This document shows, piece by piece, positions 39,301 through 51,049 of a DNA stretch of 64,000 nucleotides (position 1 is its first letter; each line of letters starts with the position of its first letter). A program made the translations under genes and the position numbers. Source of the stretch: Novakomyces olei (Eukaryota; Ascomycota; Novakomycetes; Novakomycetales; Novakomycetaceae). The notes below the pieces were generated by a model. The model had not been told where the DNA came from. It saw nothing but the letters and a program-made list of their open reading frames with translations, and made no database searches. The stretch spans positions 1,426,001 through 1,490,000 of the forward strand of contig JADEYG010000003.1 of assembly GCA_016906335.1 (NCBI GenBank), written 5' to 3'.

Positions 39301-40662
39301 GAGGTTAGGGTTTTGCGTTTAATTACCGAGAACTCTGTGGAGGAGAACATACTTGCTCGTGCACAGCACAAGCTAGTAATTGATGGCAAAGTTATCCAGG
39401 CAGGCAAGTTTGACAACAAGTCAACAGCGGAAGAACGGGAGGCCTTTTTACGGTCTCTGATTGAGAACGCAAACGACGATGATCAGGAGGATAAGGGGGA
39501 CATGGACGATGAAGAGTTGAACGAAGTAATTTCGAGGGGCGATGAAGAGTTGGCAATTTTCCGTGAAATGGACTGGGAGAGGGATCGTGACTCGCCCTAT
39601 GGCCCTGGCAAAGCGCATGCAAGACTGATACAGGAATCAGAACTGCCCGAGGTGTACACTGCCAATCCGCAGGACGAAGAACCAGCGACGCCAGAGTTCT
39701 TGGGCCGTGGATCACGGGCTCGCAAGGAGGTCGTCTACAACGACGATCTGACCGAAGAGCAATGGCTAGATGCCATTGACAAGGGCAGTGAAGGCCTGCA
39801 AGAGGCAGCACAGACAAAGAGAGCTCGTAGAGGTCGGCGAGAAGCGAATAAGCTTAAGCGGCGAATAGCACAGAATTCAAACAATGGACAGGACGATGAC
39901 GAGGAGGATGGCGAGGAAGAAGAAGAGGAGGAAGAAGAAGAAGAAAACGAAGAAGAAAACGAAGAAGAGAACGAAGAAGAGAACGAGGCAGGCAGTACAG
40001 GTGTTGTAGGTACTCCAGGCGCAGGCCGACGGAAACGGACGAGGCCCAGTTCAAGGACGCCCCTTGGCAATGAGAGCAGGAGCAGTAAGAAAGCCAGGAC
40101 AATAGCGGCAGAGGATGATGAGGATTCAGGGCAGTTACAGGACGAAGATTCCCTGTCTGCCTCAGCTGGCAAGGGTGGTCGTCGACGAGGAGCAGGAGCA
40201 GCCAAGGCTGGTCGCACTAGCCGGGCAAGGTCGAGGGGTCGAGCAAAAGCAGGTGATGCTCGACTCGGCAAGACGCTGAACCAGCTGCTTTCCTCTATCC
40301 GTGGGTCCACGGACGATGACGGGCGGACGAGGGCCGATATGTTTCTGGAGCTGCCGAGCCGGAGAATGTACCCTGATTATTACACTGTAATTAAACGGCC
40401 GATTGCGCTGGATAAAATTCAAAAGAAAGTCAAGTCCGACCAGTATGCGGGCATTGACGATTTTGTGGCGGACGTGGAGCTGATGGTCAGCAATGCAAAG
40501 ACCTACAATGACTCTGGATCGTTACTGTACCATGACGCAGAGACTTTACTGAGGGAGTTGAACGACCGTGTGCAAGAGGTCAAATCGGGCACTGCATTGG
40601 ACAGCGATGCGGAGGGTAAGGATGAGGAGGGCAATGAGGAGGATAGAGATTCGTCTTTTTGA
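36385..40662 (+). CDS. SNF2/STH1-type chromatin remodelling ATPase
   Basis: 1,425 residues in one exon. It is the catalytic subunit of a SWI/SNF- or RSC-type complex. In order: a Q-rich N-terminus, a QLQ motif (FTAEQLNVLKAQILAYRCL, about 162-200), an HSA-like basic helical region (about 365-450), the SNF2 ATPase with DEMGLGKT near 562 and DEGH near 662, the second helicase half (STRAGGLGLNLQTADTV, QAQDRAHRIGQ), a SnAC-like region, an acidic Glu run near 1171-1200, a basic AT-hook-like stretch and a C-terminal bromodomain (MYPDYYTVIKRPIALDKI, NAKTYNDSGS). Length is nearer to yeast Sth1 (1,359) than Snf2 (1,703), but I cannot decide between them. Confidence 0.95.
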   Translation: MASTAINGNSASMNTDATRNGGPMAMPLSMTREQIHALLSRYRFLLSQGATEEGNNEFAQICSSLRIIQQHQVALRQQQSVQQQQQHQKPQQAPLLTRPEYPDQAQGAYTKPGQSLPSSGRVSSIDGGKNLDSLVNTAANPHITSSNVSGRAAANNNMNPSPFTAEQLNVLKAQILAYRCLSKNMPIPPGIVQAIQAKAKQHPLGVEAGSAEAASDLLGPNASPEALKRLAQTLKADPYTYYKHPIEYDEFNAQGRIIVPSIMPLGVSANAFSSEEEVTRRIALRMKELEAMPDDMALKDQISGKVSTDNKLRALIELKSLKLLAKQQALRSQICNAPSMLSVLGSSFERANYRRIKTPSIADARLTEQLERKQKTERERREKQKKLDYLIGVCSHGRDIVTNARVARQKAAKLVRSVQNLHSHIEKEEARRLERTAKQRLQALKSNDEEAYMRLIDQAKDTRITHLLRQTNTYLDSLAQAVKEQQREFGSSVQNETTAIADGRDQDEDSQSQDYYAVAHRVKEEVVDQPSILVGGQLKEYQLKGLQWMISLYNNRLNGILADEMGLGKTIQTISLITYLIERKRENGPFLVIVPLSTLTNWTNEFEKWAPSVAKIVYKGPPQARKALAYQVKHSSYQVLLTTYEYIIKDRPLLSKIKWLHMIIDEGHRMKNAQSKLSATLVQYYTSRYRLILTGTPLQNSLPELWALLNFVLPKIFNSVKSFDEWFNTPFESTGGQDKIELTEEESLLVIRRLHKVLRPFLLRRLKKDVESELPDKVEKVIKCPMSGLQLKLYQQMRKGSMIMINGEKKAGVRGLQNTVMQLRKVCNHPFVFEEVEQIVDPSGADYDLLWRVSGKFELLDRILPKLFRTGHRVLIFFQMTAIMNIMEDYLHYRRWKYLRLDGATKADDRSALLGQFNADDSETLLFLLSTRAGGLGLNLQTADTVIIFDSDWNPHQDLQAQDRAHRIGQTKEVRVLRLITENSVEENILARAQHKLVIDGKVIQAGKFDNKSTAEEREAFLRSLIENANDDDQEDKGDMDDEELNEVISRGDEELAIFREMDWERDRDSPYGPGKAHARLIQESELPEVYTANPQDEEPATPEFLGRGSRARKEVVYNDDLTEEQWLDAIDKGSEGLQEAAQTKRARRGRREANKLKRRIAQNSNNGQDDDEEDGEEEEEEEEEEENEEENEEENEEENEAGSTGVVGTPGAGRRKRTRPSSRTPLGNESRSSKKARTIAAEDDEDSGQLQDEDSLSASAGKGGRRRGAGAAKAGRTSRARSRGRAKAGDARLGKTLNQLLSSIRGSTDDDGRTRADMFLELPSRRMYPDYYTVIKRPIALDKIQKKVKSDQYAGIDDFVADVELMVSNAKTYNDSGSLLYHDAETLLRELNDRVQEVKSGTALDSDAEGKDEEGNEEDRDSSF

Positions 40663-41063
40663 GTTTAGCGCTGGTTGACCAGCCAGCAATAGTTTTATAC
40701 ACCAGGTTGATACATACTGAACCAATCAATGAATCAGTCAATGAATGAATCAATGATTGAATCATTGAACCAATCAATAAACCAATCAATGATTGAATCA
40801 ATGATTGAATCAAACGCGATAAGCTTTTTGTATGGACAGTGGTCCCCGCGTTTGAGACAGTGAATAATGGTAAAAGGATGATTAATATGGAGCACCATGC
40901 AGTTCTGGAGGGAGGGTAGAAATCAAAAGATGGAATTAGAAAAGGTTCAGGAAATACAATGCATTGAATAGAGCAAGGTTTCGTTACAGATACAGTCGAG
41001 TGTGAGCAATTTAGTCTATTATATTATTCCTGATCTGTATGATGGAAGCCGCTTTTTTGGTTC
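40663..41063. repeat. intergenic with AATCAATGATTG-type tandem repeat
   Basis: 40720-40812 consists of imperfect tandem copies of a short unit related to AATCAATGATTG. The remaining part between the two convergent genes shows nothing else. Confidence 0.75.
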
Positions 41064-42494
41064 TCAATCCAGGCCTTCTTCCGGCACATTGTTTGCAGCC
41101 ACAAAAGACCTCGGTGGAGCAGAAGAGTTTCCTCCACTGAAAAGGCCGCCCATTAAATCAGCCAAGACATTCCCTGATGCTTGTTGACGTTTGATGCCAA
41201 ACCACACCGTTCCTATCCGTGCAAGAAGCTGACTATTAGTCTCGATAAAATTAAAAAAAATTTCGACAACTCACCTCTTCAAAAATTTTAAATTCGCTAC
41301 CTCTGTCAAGATAGTAGCTTTTGAGCTGTTTGTATTCCTCTGCGGAACCCGTCTGGCAGGCGGCCACTAGGAGCTGTACAAAATTCATACTGGGTTGCTC
41401 GGCACTGTACCATATGCGGACAGTGCCTACAGACCTTTCCTGAACCAAATTCGAACCCATCTTCTTCAAAAACATCTCGATTACGATTAATGCACCTTCA
41501 ATGTTTCCCAGAGCGAGCATGTTTAAAACTCCTCTACACAGTGCAAAAGTGAACGAGCATTTGTCTTGCGCAACTAGCTCTGAGAGCATTTTGGCGTATT
41601 CTTCATAACTTTTCTTTGAGCCTTTAAGCAGAAAACGTTCGGCTCGAGAGGAAGATCCTTCTCCAAGGTATATATTGCCAATTGTGTCGTAAACTTTGAG
41701 TCCTTCAGTTCCCACTAAGCTACATAACCTGCGACGCTGGTAAGTTTGAGTGAAACAGCAGGAAAAAGCGACAGGAGAAAGCGACAGGAAAAAGCGACAG
41801 GAAAAAGCGACAGGAAAAAGCGACCAGGAAAAATCCACGGGAGAAGGGCAGACTGGAAGGCAAAACGGCAAAAGTTATATTTCAACACAGAGACAGAGGT
41901 ACTTACTGAGTGAGTTTGCTGATGAACTCTTTACGCGACGGTTCATGTGGCGGGAATTTTGTCGCAAGACCGATAGCAGTATCTAACAGTAAGAATCATG
42001 TACGGCCCACCCAGAATAAAAGTAATTTATTAAATAACTGGCCAAACAAGAGAAAACGCAATATACAAGCCAACGACGAGCCAAATAATTTAGCAATTAC
42101 CTAACCAGCCGGGCCGTAAAGGAGTATTTGCTAAAAGCAGATCGACCAAGTAGATTGACAAGTCGCCGGCACTCGCACTTTGCCCCTTCTCAAACAAAGC
42201 CTCTGCGCCTGATTCGAGTAAGGACACCCCAGAATCTATGCTTCCCTGTTTTACGTATCTTTAAAGTCTGAGCAAACGATCATCAATGATAGTTTCCGCA
42301 ATTACCTGTTTACTATTGTCCGCAGTGTCTGGTGAGCTTCGTAATACTCGTGCTCGTCGAGACTAGAAAACGTATAAGAATCAGCATTAACGACAACGCC
42401 GTATTCTCTTGTAAAATTGAGAAACTCGACAGTCAACCAACCTGGAACGAAACCGCCGTAGTGTTTTTTCTAATTTGGCGTCTGATGCCGACAT
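41064..42494 (-). CDS. GET4: GET4 / TRC35, tail-anchored protein targeting factor
   Basis: Six exons (42494-42442, 42362-42306, 42258-42101, 41982-41907, 41728-41275, 41228-41064) give 320 residues. Get4 with Get5 hands tail-anchored proteins from Sgt2 to Get3 in the cytosol. It is an alpha-solenoid; seen: EYYEAHQTLRTIVNRYV, LLESGAEALFEKGQSASAGD, TKFPPHEPSRKEF, LALGNIEGALIVIEMFL, FVQLLVAACQTGSAEEYKQL, YYLDRGSEFKIFEE and LLARIGTVWFGI. Intron 4 contains a 13-bp tandem repeat (41759-41825), which makes the reading frame around it look like a longer exon. All junction phases fit. Confidence 0.92.
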
Positions 42495-42837
42495 TCTGTT
42501 CGGTCGGGCGAAGAAAGTGACGTTACAATGCTTATAACTGCATAATATATTGGTGAAGAGTGGAGAGTCGATATACTGCAATTCTATCAGTGAAAGATTC
42601 AACTATATTGTAAATCATCCTCCAAATTATAGTCAACGAATAATGAATAGTGTATAATAAATTTTAAATAATATTGAAGCAAATTAATTACAAATTAATT
42701 AATGAAGATCATGTTTCACTAAATCGAACTCTAAATTGTACTCTAAATGAACGCGCTCTTCTATGTTATGATACGGCGAATATCATGTACTATATATCAT
42801 CAAGAAAATGACCACTTTTTCCTCTTCATCTATAAAT

Positions 42838-45566
42838 CTAATCAATGCTTTGTACTCCACAATCGAGCCGATAAAGCCTGTACTCTTCAAGCATTTCTGC
42901 TGTAATTGCTCGGCCCAAGGTTTGTAAGGCCGAACTAAAGTGCCGTTCACAAACCATTTTTGCATCTATATCTTCATGCATAGCAGCCAAACCAGCATTT
43001 TGACATAATGCCGCCACCTCCGCTCCGGAACAGCCGTCCGTAGAAACTGCCAGCAGCGCGATATCGACGTCTTCATTAATTGCCATTCTCGCCGTCCTTA
43101 TGCGCAAGATTTCAATGCGAGCCTCTTGATCAGGCGGGGCAATATACAGAATACGATCAAGCCGGCCAGGGCGCATTAACGCTGGATCGATATCAAAGGG
43201 CCTGTTGGTTGCTGCTAAAACTGTAACGTTATTGAGCGATTCAATTCCGTCCATTTCATTCAATAAAGTTGCAACGATCCGGTTAGCAGGATCCCCTCCA
43301 TCACCATCATGCCCTCCTCTTACACCCGACAAAGAATCAATCTCATCGAAAAAAATGACGCTTGGACTCGCCTGCCGGGCTTTACGAAAAACTTCTCTGA
43401 CCGCACGTTCACTTTCCCCCACGTATTTGCTAAACAGTTCAGGACCTTTGACTGCTATAAAATTTAGTCCTGCTTCAGTGGCAACTGCTTTAGCCAACAA
43501 CGTCTTGGAACAGCCAGGTGGTCCGTAAAGAAGTATGCCTTTCGGAGGCTCAATTCCGAGTCTTTCAAACGTGTGGGGATGAGCTAAAGGCCATTCAACT
43601 GCTTCTTTCAGCCGTCTCTTTACATCTTCTTGTCCTCCAATATCTTTCCATCGTACGGTGGGAGTCTCGAGGAATATCTGCAAGTTAGAAAATAAATAAG
43701 GAAACAAATTATAAAGATTAAAGAAATAAATGAACAACGAAACGAATATGCAAGCAAGCAAAAAAACAAACAAAAAAACAAACAAACAAACGAAAAAAAG
43801 TAAACCATACCTCTCTCATTGCACTCTGCTTTACGCCCTTCAAGCCATTAATAATATCCTGCTCCTCAATTTTAACCGTATGTTCAGTCTGCTGAGCTAC
43901 GCCTCTTTTAACGGCGCTTATAGCGGCCTCTCTGCATAACGCTGCCAGATCCGCCCCAACGTAAGCATGAGTCTTATAGGCGACATCGCTAACAAACGAA
44001 GGCGCGAGATTATTTGGCATATTGCTCAAGTAAATGTTCAGTATTTCTAACCGGCCTTTAAAATTTGGAATCCCAATCTCAACTTCCTTCTCCAATCGAC
44101 CCGGTCGACGAAGTGCCTCGTCGATAGAATTTGGCCTATTTGTTGCAGCCACTACAACGACACCTCTACTTTGTTGCATCCCGTCCATTTCTGTTAGCAG
44201 TGAAGCTACTGCTCGACTATCCGCCTCACTCACGTCATCACTGCTCCGTTTAGGCGCAATTGCGTCAATTTCATCAATGAAAATTATACACGGCGCTTTG
44301 CTGCGCGCCTCGGCAAAAACAGAACGCAGAGTAGCTTCTGTCTCCCCCTGGAACTTGCCCACAACTGAAGGCCCGTTTATCGTAATTACAGAGGCACCCG
44401 TCTCGTTTGCCAGGGCTCGAAGTACCATGGTTTTTCCCGTTCCAGGTGGCCCGTAAAGTAGTACTCCGTGCGATGGGGACACGTGAAAGCGTTCAAATAA
44501 AGCAGGTCTTTTCAACGGCAGCTCTATAATATCACGCAATAAACTAATCTCTGAAGTCAAACCCCCAATGGAGGAATAAGTGACGTAGTTTTGATCACTT
44601 GGCCGCCATTTTAACCTTACAGTGCCTTCTGGTGCGGTAAATACAAGCCAAGTAGATTCTACTACTTTGAAAATGATATTCTCGTCTTGTAGAGCCATTG
44701 ACGCGAATTGCTCATCCATACCAACATTCACCGAGATGATGCACACTTCAGGGTCGGTGAGTGTTGCAGGTATAATCATGGGGCCGCTGATGTATCCTAA
44801 TTGCACTTGAATTAGAGAATCAGAAATGCAAAAAAAATTTCGGTTATTGGAAAGCAAGAGAATGGCACGCCGTTGTGTCGACTAGAACAGCCAACGATGG
44901 AACATAGATCGCAATGAAATGGAAAATACAAAAATAAATACAAAGTGCTAAAGTTTATAAAGTGCCAAAATAAAAAATGCAAAGTCAGACGGAAAACAAA
45001 TGCCAAGATCGCTTACAGAGAAGATCATGGACGGCAGAGGCAGACGGAAGCTCCCCCGTCAAGTCTGTGCTAATATGTACTTCGTCGGCTGCTACAACGC
45101 GGCCTTTGAAAGCTTGAACCCAAACGCTTTCTCCAAACGTCCAATTTCCTGAATTGAGAAAGCCTCTATGTATTCGCAAACCTGCAAGAGTCAGTGAGTA
45201 GTCGTAATACAAATAATTTATCAGCATACTACTCTCATCGTCACCTTTCTTGGCCAGCGCAATACTCAGTGTACTTTCTTCCTCATTCTGAATTGCGAGC
45301 ACAGAGCCTTCACTACAACCAAGGCTTTCTAAGACTTTTTCACCAACCCAACAACTACCAATGCAAACACCATAGACATCGTCATTACTCTCGCGCTCTG
45401 CGACAACCAAATTTACTCTATGGCTGTCGCTTTCGCGAACCTCGATCGCTTTTGTAGGCTCTGTGCTATTATCAGCCGGAGCTCCATATTTCGGTGGAGC
45501 AGCTGTGCGTTTCCGACGTGCGCTGCGCCGCTCGCCCGTCGAGTTCAAGTTTGATGCTCGAGCCAT
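42838..45566 (-). CDS. AFG2: AFG2/Drg1 type II AAA ATPase
   Basis: Three exons (45566-45017, 44805-43811, 43677-42838) give 794 residues. Afg2/Drg1 (animal SPATA5) strips Rlp24 from pre-60S particles in the cytoplasm. The N-domain (about 1-240) is followed by D1 with Walker A GPPGTGKT near 302 and Walker B IIFIDEIDAI, and D2 with the family-typical Walker A GPPGCSKT near 567 and IIFFDEIDSL. WKDIGGQEDVKRRLKEAVEW and VKGPELFSKYVGESERAVRE are diagnostic. Intron 2 (133 nt) holds an AAAC-rich run near 43757-43798. An unusually basic N-terminal 30 residues precede the N-domain. Confidence 0.95.
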
Positions 45567-46154
45567 CCATTAATTAAACATTCATATTCGCCTTTAAATT
45601 AAAAAAAAAAAATAACAAAAAACATATATTTCGAGCTTAATTTAGTAATATCGATTTCAGATAACATTTTATATGGTATGAGGGAAGATTTGGAGACGAG
45701 CTGGGATACGATAAAAAGAAGGGATTAGATGAAACAAATATTCATAAATATATAAAAATAAATTAAAAATAAAGAATATGAAATTAGAAAAGATAGAAAA
45801 AGTAGAAAAGATCGACACATTTAATACAAATAGTTTAATAATCAGACTCGACAGAGCACTATACTTTCGCTACTCTCGTTATTAATGACTCTTTATATTG
45901 AATCGGTTTTAACTATATAGGCACAGAGACACCAGCTCCCTCAAATCCTGATGACCGATACGTATTTACACATTATAAATTTCCAAATTGTGGTTATACA
46001 ATTTGAATAACATCATAGTATTGAGTACGACATATATTAAAATCATAATAATCTCGATGGAGTTACAAGTATTATTTATTTATTTATCGTGCGTGGAGTG
46101 CCAGATAGAACAGGACCCGATACAACGTGTTTACAGGACATTATGGCGATTTAA
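45567..46154. promoter_or_regulatory. divergent intergenic region, AFG2 / SEC15
   Basis: About 590 AT-rich bases between divergent genes, with A-runs near 45601 and 45780. It presumably holds both promoters. No gene is seen. Confidence 0.5.
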
Positions 46155-49007
46155 ATGGCTGATTCTCTGGAAGAGAGGATCAACGAGGTGGTACGCGGGC
46201 ATGCTGATGAGAACGAGATCAGTGTAGAGCGTTTGGCACCAGTAATATCTTTGGCGGTGAGTAATGGCCAAGAGAATGATATCTTGCGGCAGTTGGACGG
46301 AATAATCAAGGAGACGGAAGGCGATGTGGAAACGTTGTGCGACGAGTTTTATGAAGTAGGGAATTGAATGTTTTATGCGGAAACTAACCTGCCCAAGAAA
46401 TATGTAGATGCACTGGACCAAGTTCTGGAAAATCGACAAAAGATGAGTGCTGTTCGCAAGCATTTGCGCGGTATCACAACCAAAATATTCGAGACTGGAG
46501 ACGTTTTCAAGTCAAGGGTGAGTTTGAGTCCAAGTAGAAATCGGTACACCGATTATGTTTTTTTCCTTGTTTATTTTTATATATTTTTATATATTTTTAT
46601 ATATTTTTATATATTTTTATATATTTTTATATATTTTTATATATTTTTATATATTTTTATATATTTTTATATATTTTTATATATTTTTATATATTTTTAT
46701 ATATTTTTATATATTTTTATATATTTTATTTTTATATATTTTTATATATTTTTATATTTAATTGTTTTATTTTTAATATTTTAAAATTTTAAAATTTTTA
46801 AATTTTGAATTTTGAATTTTCAAATTGATTGCTATTTAAATTTTAAATTTTATTGTTTTATTGTTTTAGTTTTACTGTCTGAATCATATTAAATTGGACT
46901 ATTTCTAATGTTCATGTAGCATGAGGAACTGGTTCGATTTCAAAAATGCATTGCCAATATGGACGATGGGTCAGCAGAGTTGCAACGCTGCCTGGACGTA
47001 TTAAGATCAGTCAACAAAATATTAGTATTTATAGATAAGCGACAACACTATGCTGCGTTAAAAGCCTTGGACGAGTTATGGGCTACGAGCTTTGGTGAAG
47101 TGAATTACTATACCTTTGAACAGGACATCAAGAATTCGGTTCCCGCCATGAAGCGGCTGATTCAGGATGCAGTACAGAAAGATATAAGTGAATGGTTACT
47201 TTATGCACGAGAGAGCTCTCAGCTAGTCGGCCATGTGCAAATGGTGATGACGCAACGAAGGCGAGAGCTTTGGCGGCAGCGCAGACTTAAAAATAAAAGT
47301 CTTAGGGATGCAAAGTTTAATGGTGCTTTGGAGCTTGTTTTAGATGAAAAAATGCAATCGGATCCGTTGAACAATGACGAAGTTGTTCTCGATTTTCGTA
47401 CACTTCACGAGTGTTTACATATACAGGAACTCTTAGGTCTAAAAGAATCTTTCCGGGCAAGTTTTGAAGAGGATCGTCGTCGACAAAAAGACCTGCTCTT
47501 GATGCAGCCTATATCACTGGTCGACACGACCGAAGGCCTTTATGATTTGAGACGGCGACTTGAAAGCATTTTGGGCTTTGTGCTCATGGAGCAACGAATG
47601 CTTGAGATATTCCAGAGCTTTCGATCATCGCACGAAGTCAGTATGCTCTGGTCCTCACTGTGCCTGCGTCTGCAAGAGATGATAAAGGAGGCTCTAGCCG
47701 ACACGTCTGATATAAAGCTAATATCAAACGTCAAGTCTGAAACAATGCTATTTGTACAGTCACTCGAAATGTTTCGTGATTCTAGCGATTTGCAGAGTTT
47801 GGCTAAAATGCTTTTTGACCTGTACAGGCAGAAGCTTATTGGCCACGCTCAAATCGCAATAGAAAGAATAATTAATGAACTAAATTTTGAACGAGTCGTT
47901 GTGGACGGCATGACTGAAATGCGGAAAGTTGAATCAGAGGCAATAGTATCGGATGAGAATAAAGTGACTGGAAATCCACGGTTTCCTTGTGCTCTGCCCT
48001 ATTCCATGGCCTATGTCGACTGTTCAATTGCAATACGCAATTTTTTAAGCTCATTTTACGAGTTTCTGGATGGTGATGAAGATGACATTGTTGATTTCAA
48101 ACCAAATGAAAAGATTAAAGACGAAGCCAACTTGCTGATGACGACAATTCATGATACTTTGTCACAGAAATTAAGGTCACAAAATTTGGCACAGATAGTT
48201 CAAATTTACTTGAACCTTGAGCAGTTCCAGTATATGTGTGATGGATTTATGCTTGAATTAGTTGCTCGCTGGGCATATTACGGGGATCGCAAGAGCAATT
48301 TCGAAGCGAGGGACAAATTAGAGAAACTACAGAAAGCTGCTGAGCAAAGAGTCTTTGAGCTGATCAATTCTAAAGTTGATGATTTCTTGGAATTAGCGAA
48401 TTACGACTGGACAACAATGGAATCGCAAACTAATCCAAACTCGTACCTTTTTGAGATGATTCAATTTCTACAAGTCACTTTTAGCGAGTCCCTCAAAGAA
48501 CTGCCCACGCATTTAAAGACATTTGTTTATTTCGAAGCGTTTGATCACCTTGCTGCCTCTTTACTTCGAACTCTATTGAATGATTCTGGTCGAAAAGTCA
48601 CCGACACAGCAATTCAAAATTTCGGGATCGATGTAGCATATTTAGAGAAATTTTTGGATCAAATTGGAGACGCCAATGTTCCTAGCGCGGAGATCTTTAT
48701 GGAGCTTCGTCAGAGCATAAACCTACTTTTGTCACGCAACCCAGAAGAATATCTGAACAATGAACGACGGAACAGGGATTTCAACCGAGTGAAACCAGAA
48801 AATGCAGAAGTACTTCTGGAGAAACTATTGGCCAGTCATTCCTATATGGATTTGAACCAACAATCACGTATAAAACGGAGATCATTGGAGGCCACCTTGT
48901 CCGCGATTCGTGGGAGCAGTAAAGATGGTTCAGGGTATTCTGCTGGCGAGAAGACTCATTCAAGAAACACTAGCGGTCAAACGGTTACAGATTTCTTGCG
49001 CATGTAA
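46155..49007 (+). CDS. SEC15: exocyst subunit Sec15
   Basis: Three exons, 46155-46355, 46398-46517 and 46920-49007, give 802 residues. Sec15 binds the Rab Sec4 on secretory vesicles and links it to the exocyst. The N-terminal coiled coil (YVDALDQVLENRQKMSAVRK, HEELVRFQKCIANMD) leads to the signature YAALKALDELWATSFGEVNY and VPAMKRLIQDAVQKDISEWL. C-terminal alpha-helical blocks include AYVDCSIAIRNFLSSFYEFL and YLEKFLDQIGD. Intron 2 (402 nt) is mostly a TTTTTATATA satellite. The acceptor of exon 2 (CCCAAG) was chosen for frame; a later AG is possible. Confidence 0.93.
46562..46762. repeat. 10-bp TTTTTATATA satellite in SEC15 intron 2
   Basis: About 19 near-perfect copies of the ten-base unit TTTTTATATA fill the middle of the intron. 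Translated, it gives a spurious YIFLYIFI polymer. Confidence 0.95.
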
Positions 49008-49148
49008 TGGTCTATAATATGGAGTATGTATTTTTATATATGTAGTATTTGTATATACATACGTGTCTTGGCAAAGGAACAAATCAAGAAGAAACGGACG
49101 AATAAACGGATTAGAGGAGATGTATCAAATTTATGACTAAACGTGACA

Positions 49149-50568
49149 CTACTTGTTTCGTCTGTTTGACGTCGAGTCCTTGGGAAGTTCGCGCTGGTAC
49201 TCGAGAAACTCTTCGCCGCCCATAAAAGGCCGAAGCACTTCGGGCACCCATACACCAGCTTTACCCTCCGGCCCATTTTCAGTTTGGTAATTTTCTAAAA
49301 TACAGCAAATGGCCCGCTGAGTGGCACAGAGGGTCGCATTCAAACAGTGAACAAATTTCTTCTCTCGATCACCCATTTTCTTTGCACCGCACCGAATATT
49401 GAGACGACGTGACTGGTAATCCGTACAATTAGAAGCAGAAACAAGTTCCTTGTACTCGTTTTGAAAGGGGAACCAGGCTTCCAAATCGTACTTTTTCGCT
49501 GCTGCATTGTTTAGTGCTCCAGAGACAATAGCAACAATGCGATAAGGAAGCTGAAGAGACTGATAAAACTCTTCAGCACATTTAATCATCTCCTCTAATG
49601 CATCCCAAGACTTTTCCGGCTCTGTGATTACAAATTGCTCAATTTTCTCAAACGAATGTACCCGAAAGATTCCCCAAGCGTCCTTGCCATGCGACCCGGC
49701 TTCACGACGGTAACAGGTACTGAAGCCAGCATACTTTAAAGGCAGATCCTCACTCGGTTTAGAGAACCATTCGTCAGAATGGTAAGCAGAGATAGGCTGT
49801 TCGCTAGTAGCAATCAAGTACTTTTCATCGCTTCCATCTACAACCTTGTACAATTCCTCATCAAACTGTTCCAGCTGAGCCGTTTTAGCCATCACGTCTT
49901 TATTTATCATTTGTGGTGTCTGAAGGGCAATGAAACCGCGTTTGCGTAGAAAGTTTAGGCCGTAATTAATAACAGCCTGGTTCAAAAACACGCCGTTATT
50001 TCGCAGGAAATATCCACGGTGCCCGGCTATTTTGACTCCGCGCTCTGGATCGTAGCCGTCCAGGCGCAGTAGCACTTCGTGATGAGAGAGGCAATTCTCT
50101 TTACGCTCAGTCGCAGGTCCACCAGCGGGCGACCATTTGCGTACAACTGCATTATTCTCTTCGTCCATCGAAACAGGAACAGAATCATGTACTAAATTGC
50201 CCACACTACTGACTTTAGCCATCATTGCACTGTGCTGCTCCTTTTCGACCTGCAGTAGATGCTCTTTTTGCTTTTCAAGGTTCACCTTCACCTCTAATTC
50301 TGGCGCGGGATCCTGCTTGTTGCGATACTTGAGCCCGAGTGCTTTCTGGTTTGCATTGATGCCCTTGTTTGTCGTGTCGAGCTCGAAACGGATTCGTACC
50401 CAATCCTTGTACATGTTAACTATCTCATCGACCACCTCGACGGGTGCACCACGCCGGCGCTGTGATTCGCGAATAAGTTCGGGGTCGCCGCCCTTTTTGT
50501 TAGAGTCTTGCTCGATAGCAAAAGGAGTGTTCTACCTTGTCCGTCTGGAAAAGCTGCAGGTCCAGCAT
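49149..50568 (-). CDS. SES1: cytosolic seryl-tRNA synthetase
   Basis: Two exons, 50568-50536 and 50492-49149, give 458 residues. It charges tRNA-Ser with serine. Exon 1 encodes MLDLQLFQTDK and joins to GGDPELIRESQRRRGAPVEV through a 43-nt intron with a CTAAC branch site seven bases before its acceptor. A long N-terminal coiled-coil arm for the tRNA (about 30-110) precedes the class II core: motif 2 (TCYRREAGSHGKDAWGIFRV) and motif 3 (LCATQRAICCILENYQ). Absence of a presequence and similarity to the eukaryotic cytosolic type support a cytosolic enzyme. Confidence 0.96.
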
Positions 50569-51049
50569 CGTGAACTGCGAATTGAATGTAGTGCTCTAAA
50601 AGATCTAGTTTTTATTTTATTTTTATTTTTTTAATTTGGTATTCTAGTTTATTATATTAATTTATTATATAAAGATAAGTTCCGTCAGTATTTACATTTA
50701 GTGTGAGGATAGGACAAACTAACCCCAACAACCCCTGACTGATTCTGGCTTACTTGCCGATTTATTTATTTTTATTTTTCAGTTTTCTCGCTCTACAATA
50801 GAATTTGTTGGTCCTATATTACAGAATATTACCTATATATAACTTTATTACAGAATATTAATAAAAACTATAAAACCCCACTGATAGATATATGGCCCGA
50901 GTCTGCTTGCGAAATCAATAGTGACAAAACACAGATAAAACGAGACGAAATAAAAAATAAAAAATAAAAAATAAATTGGACCTAGTTCTTTGAGCCCTAA
51001 TCCCATCCCCGCGGCGGTACGGCAGAAAAGGTATTTACAGCCATACTAT
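50569..51049. promoter_or_regulatory. divergent intergenic region, SES1 / CBP3
   Basis: About 480 AT-rich bases with repeated AAAATAA units at 50948-50975. An in-frame region before the CBP3 ATG is open but lacks an upstream ATG. No gene is seen. Confidence 0.5.

Noticed and set aside
39735-40310. 191-codon Ser-rich frame antisense to the SNF2-type gene
   Set aside because: It mirrors the acidic, Glu-coding repeat of the real gene and has no independent signal.
41728-41871. N-terminal extension of the large GET4 exon (MPFCLPVC...)
   Set aside because: It reads through intron 4 and its 13-bp repeat. An acceptor at 41729 joins the upstream exon in the correct phase.
46368-46784. Open frame with a repeated YIFLYIFI polymer
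   Set aside because: It is a translation of the TTTTTATATA satellite in SEC15 intron 2.
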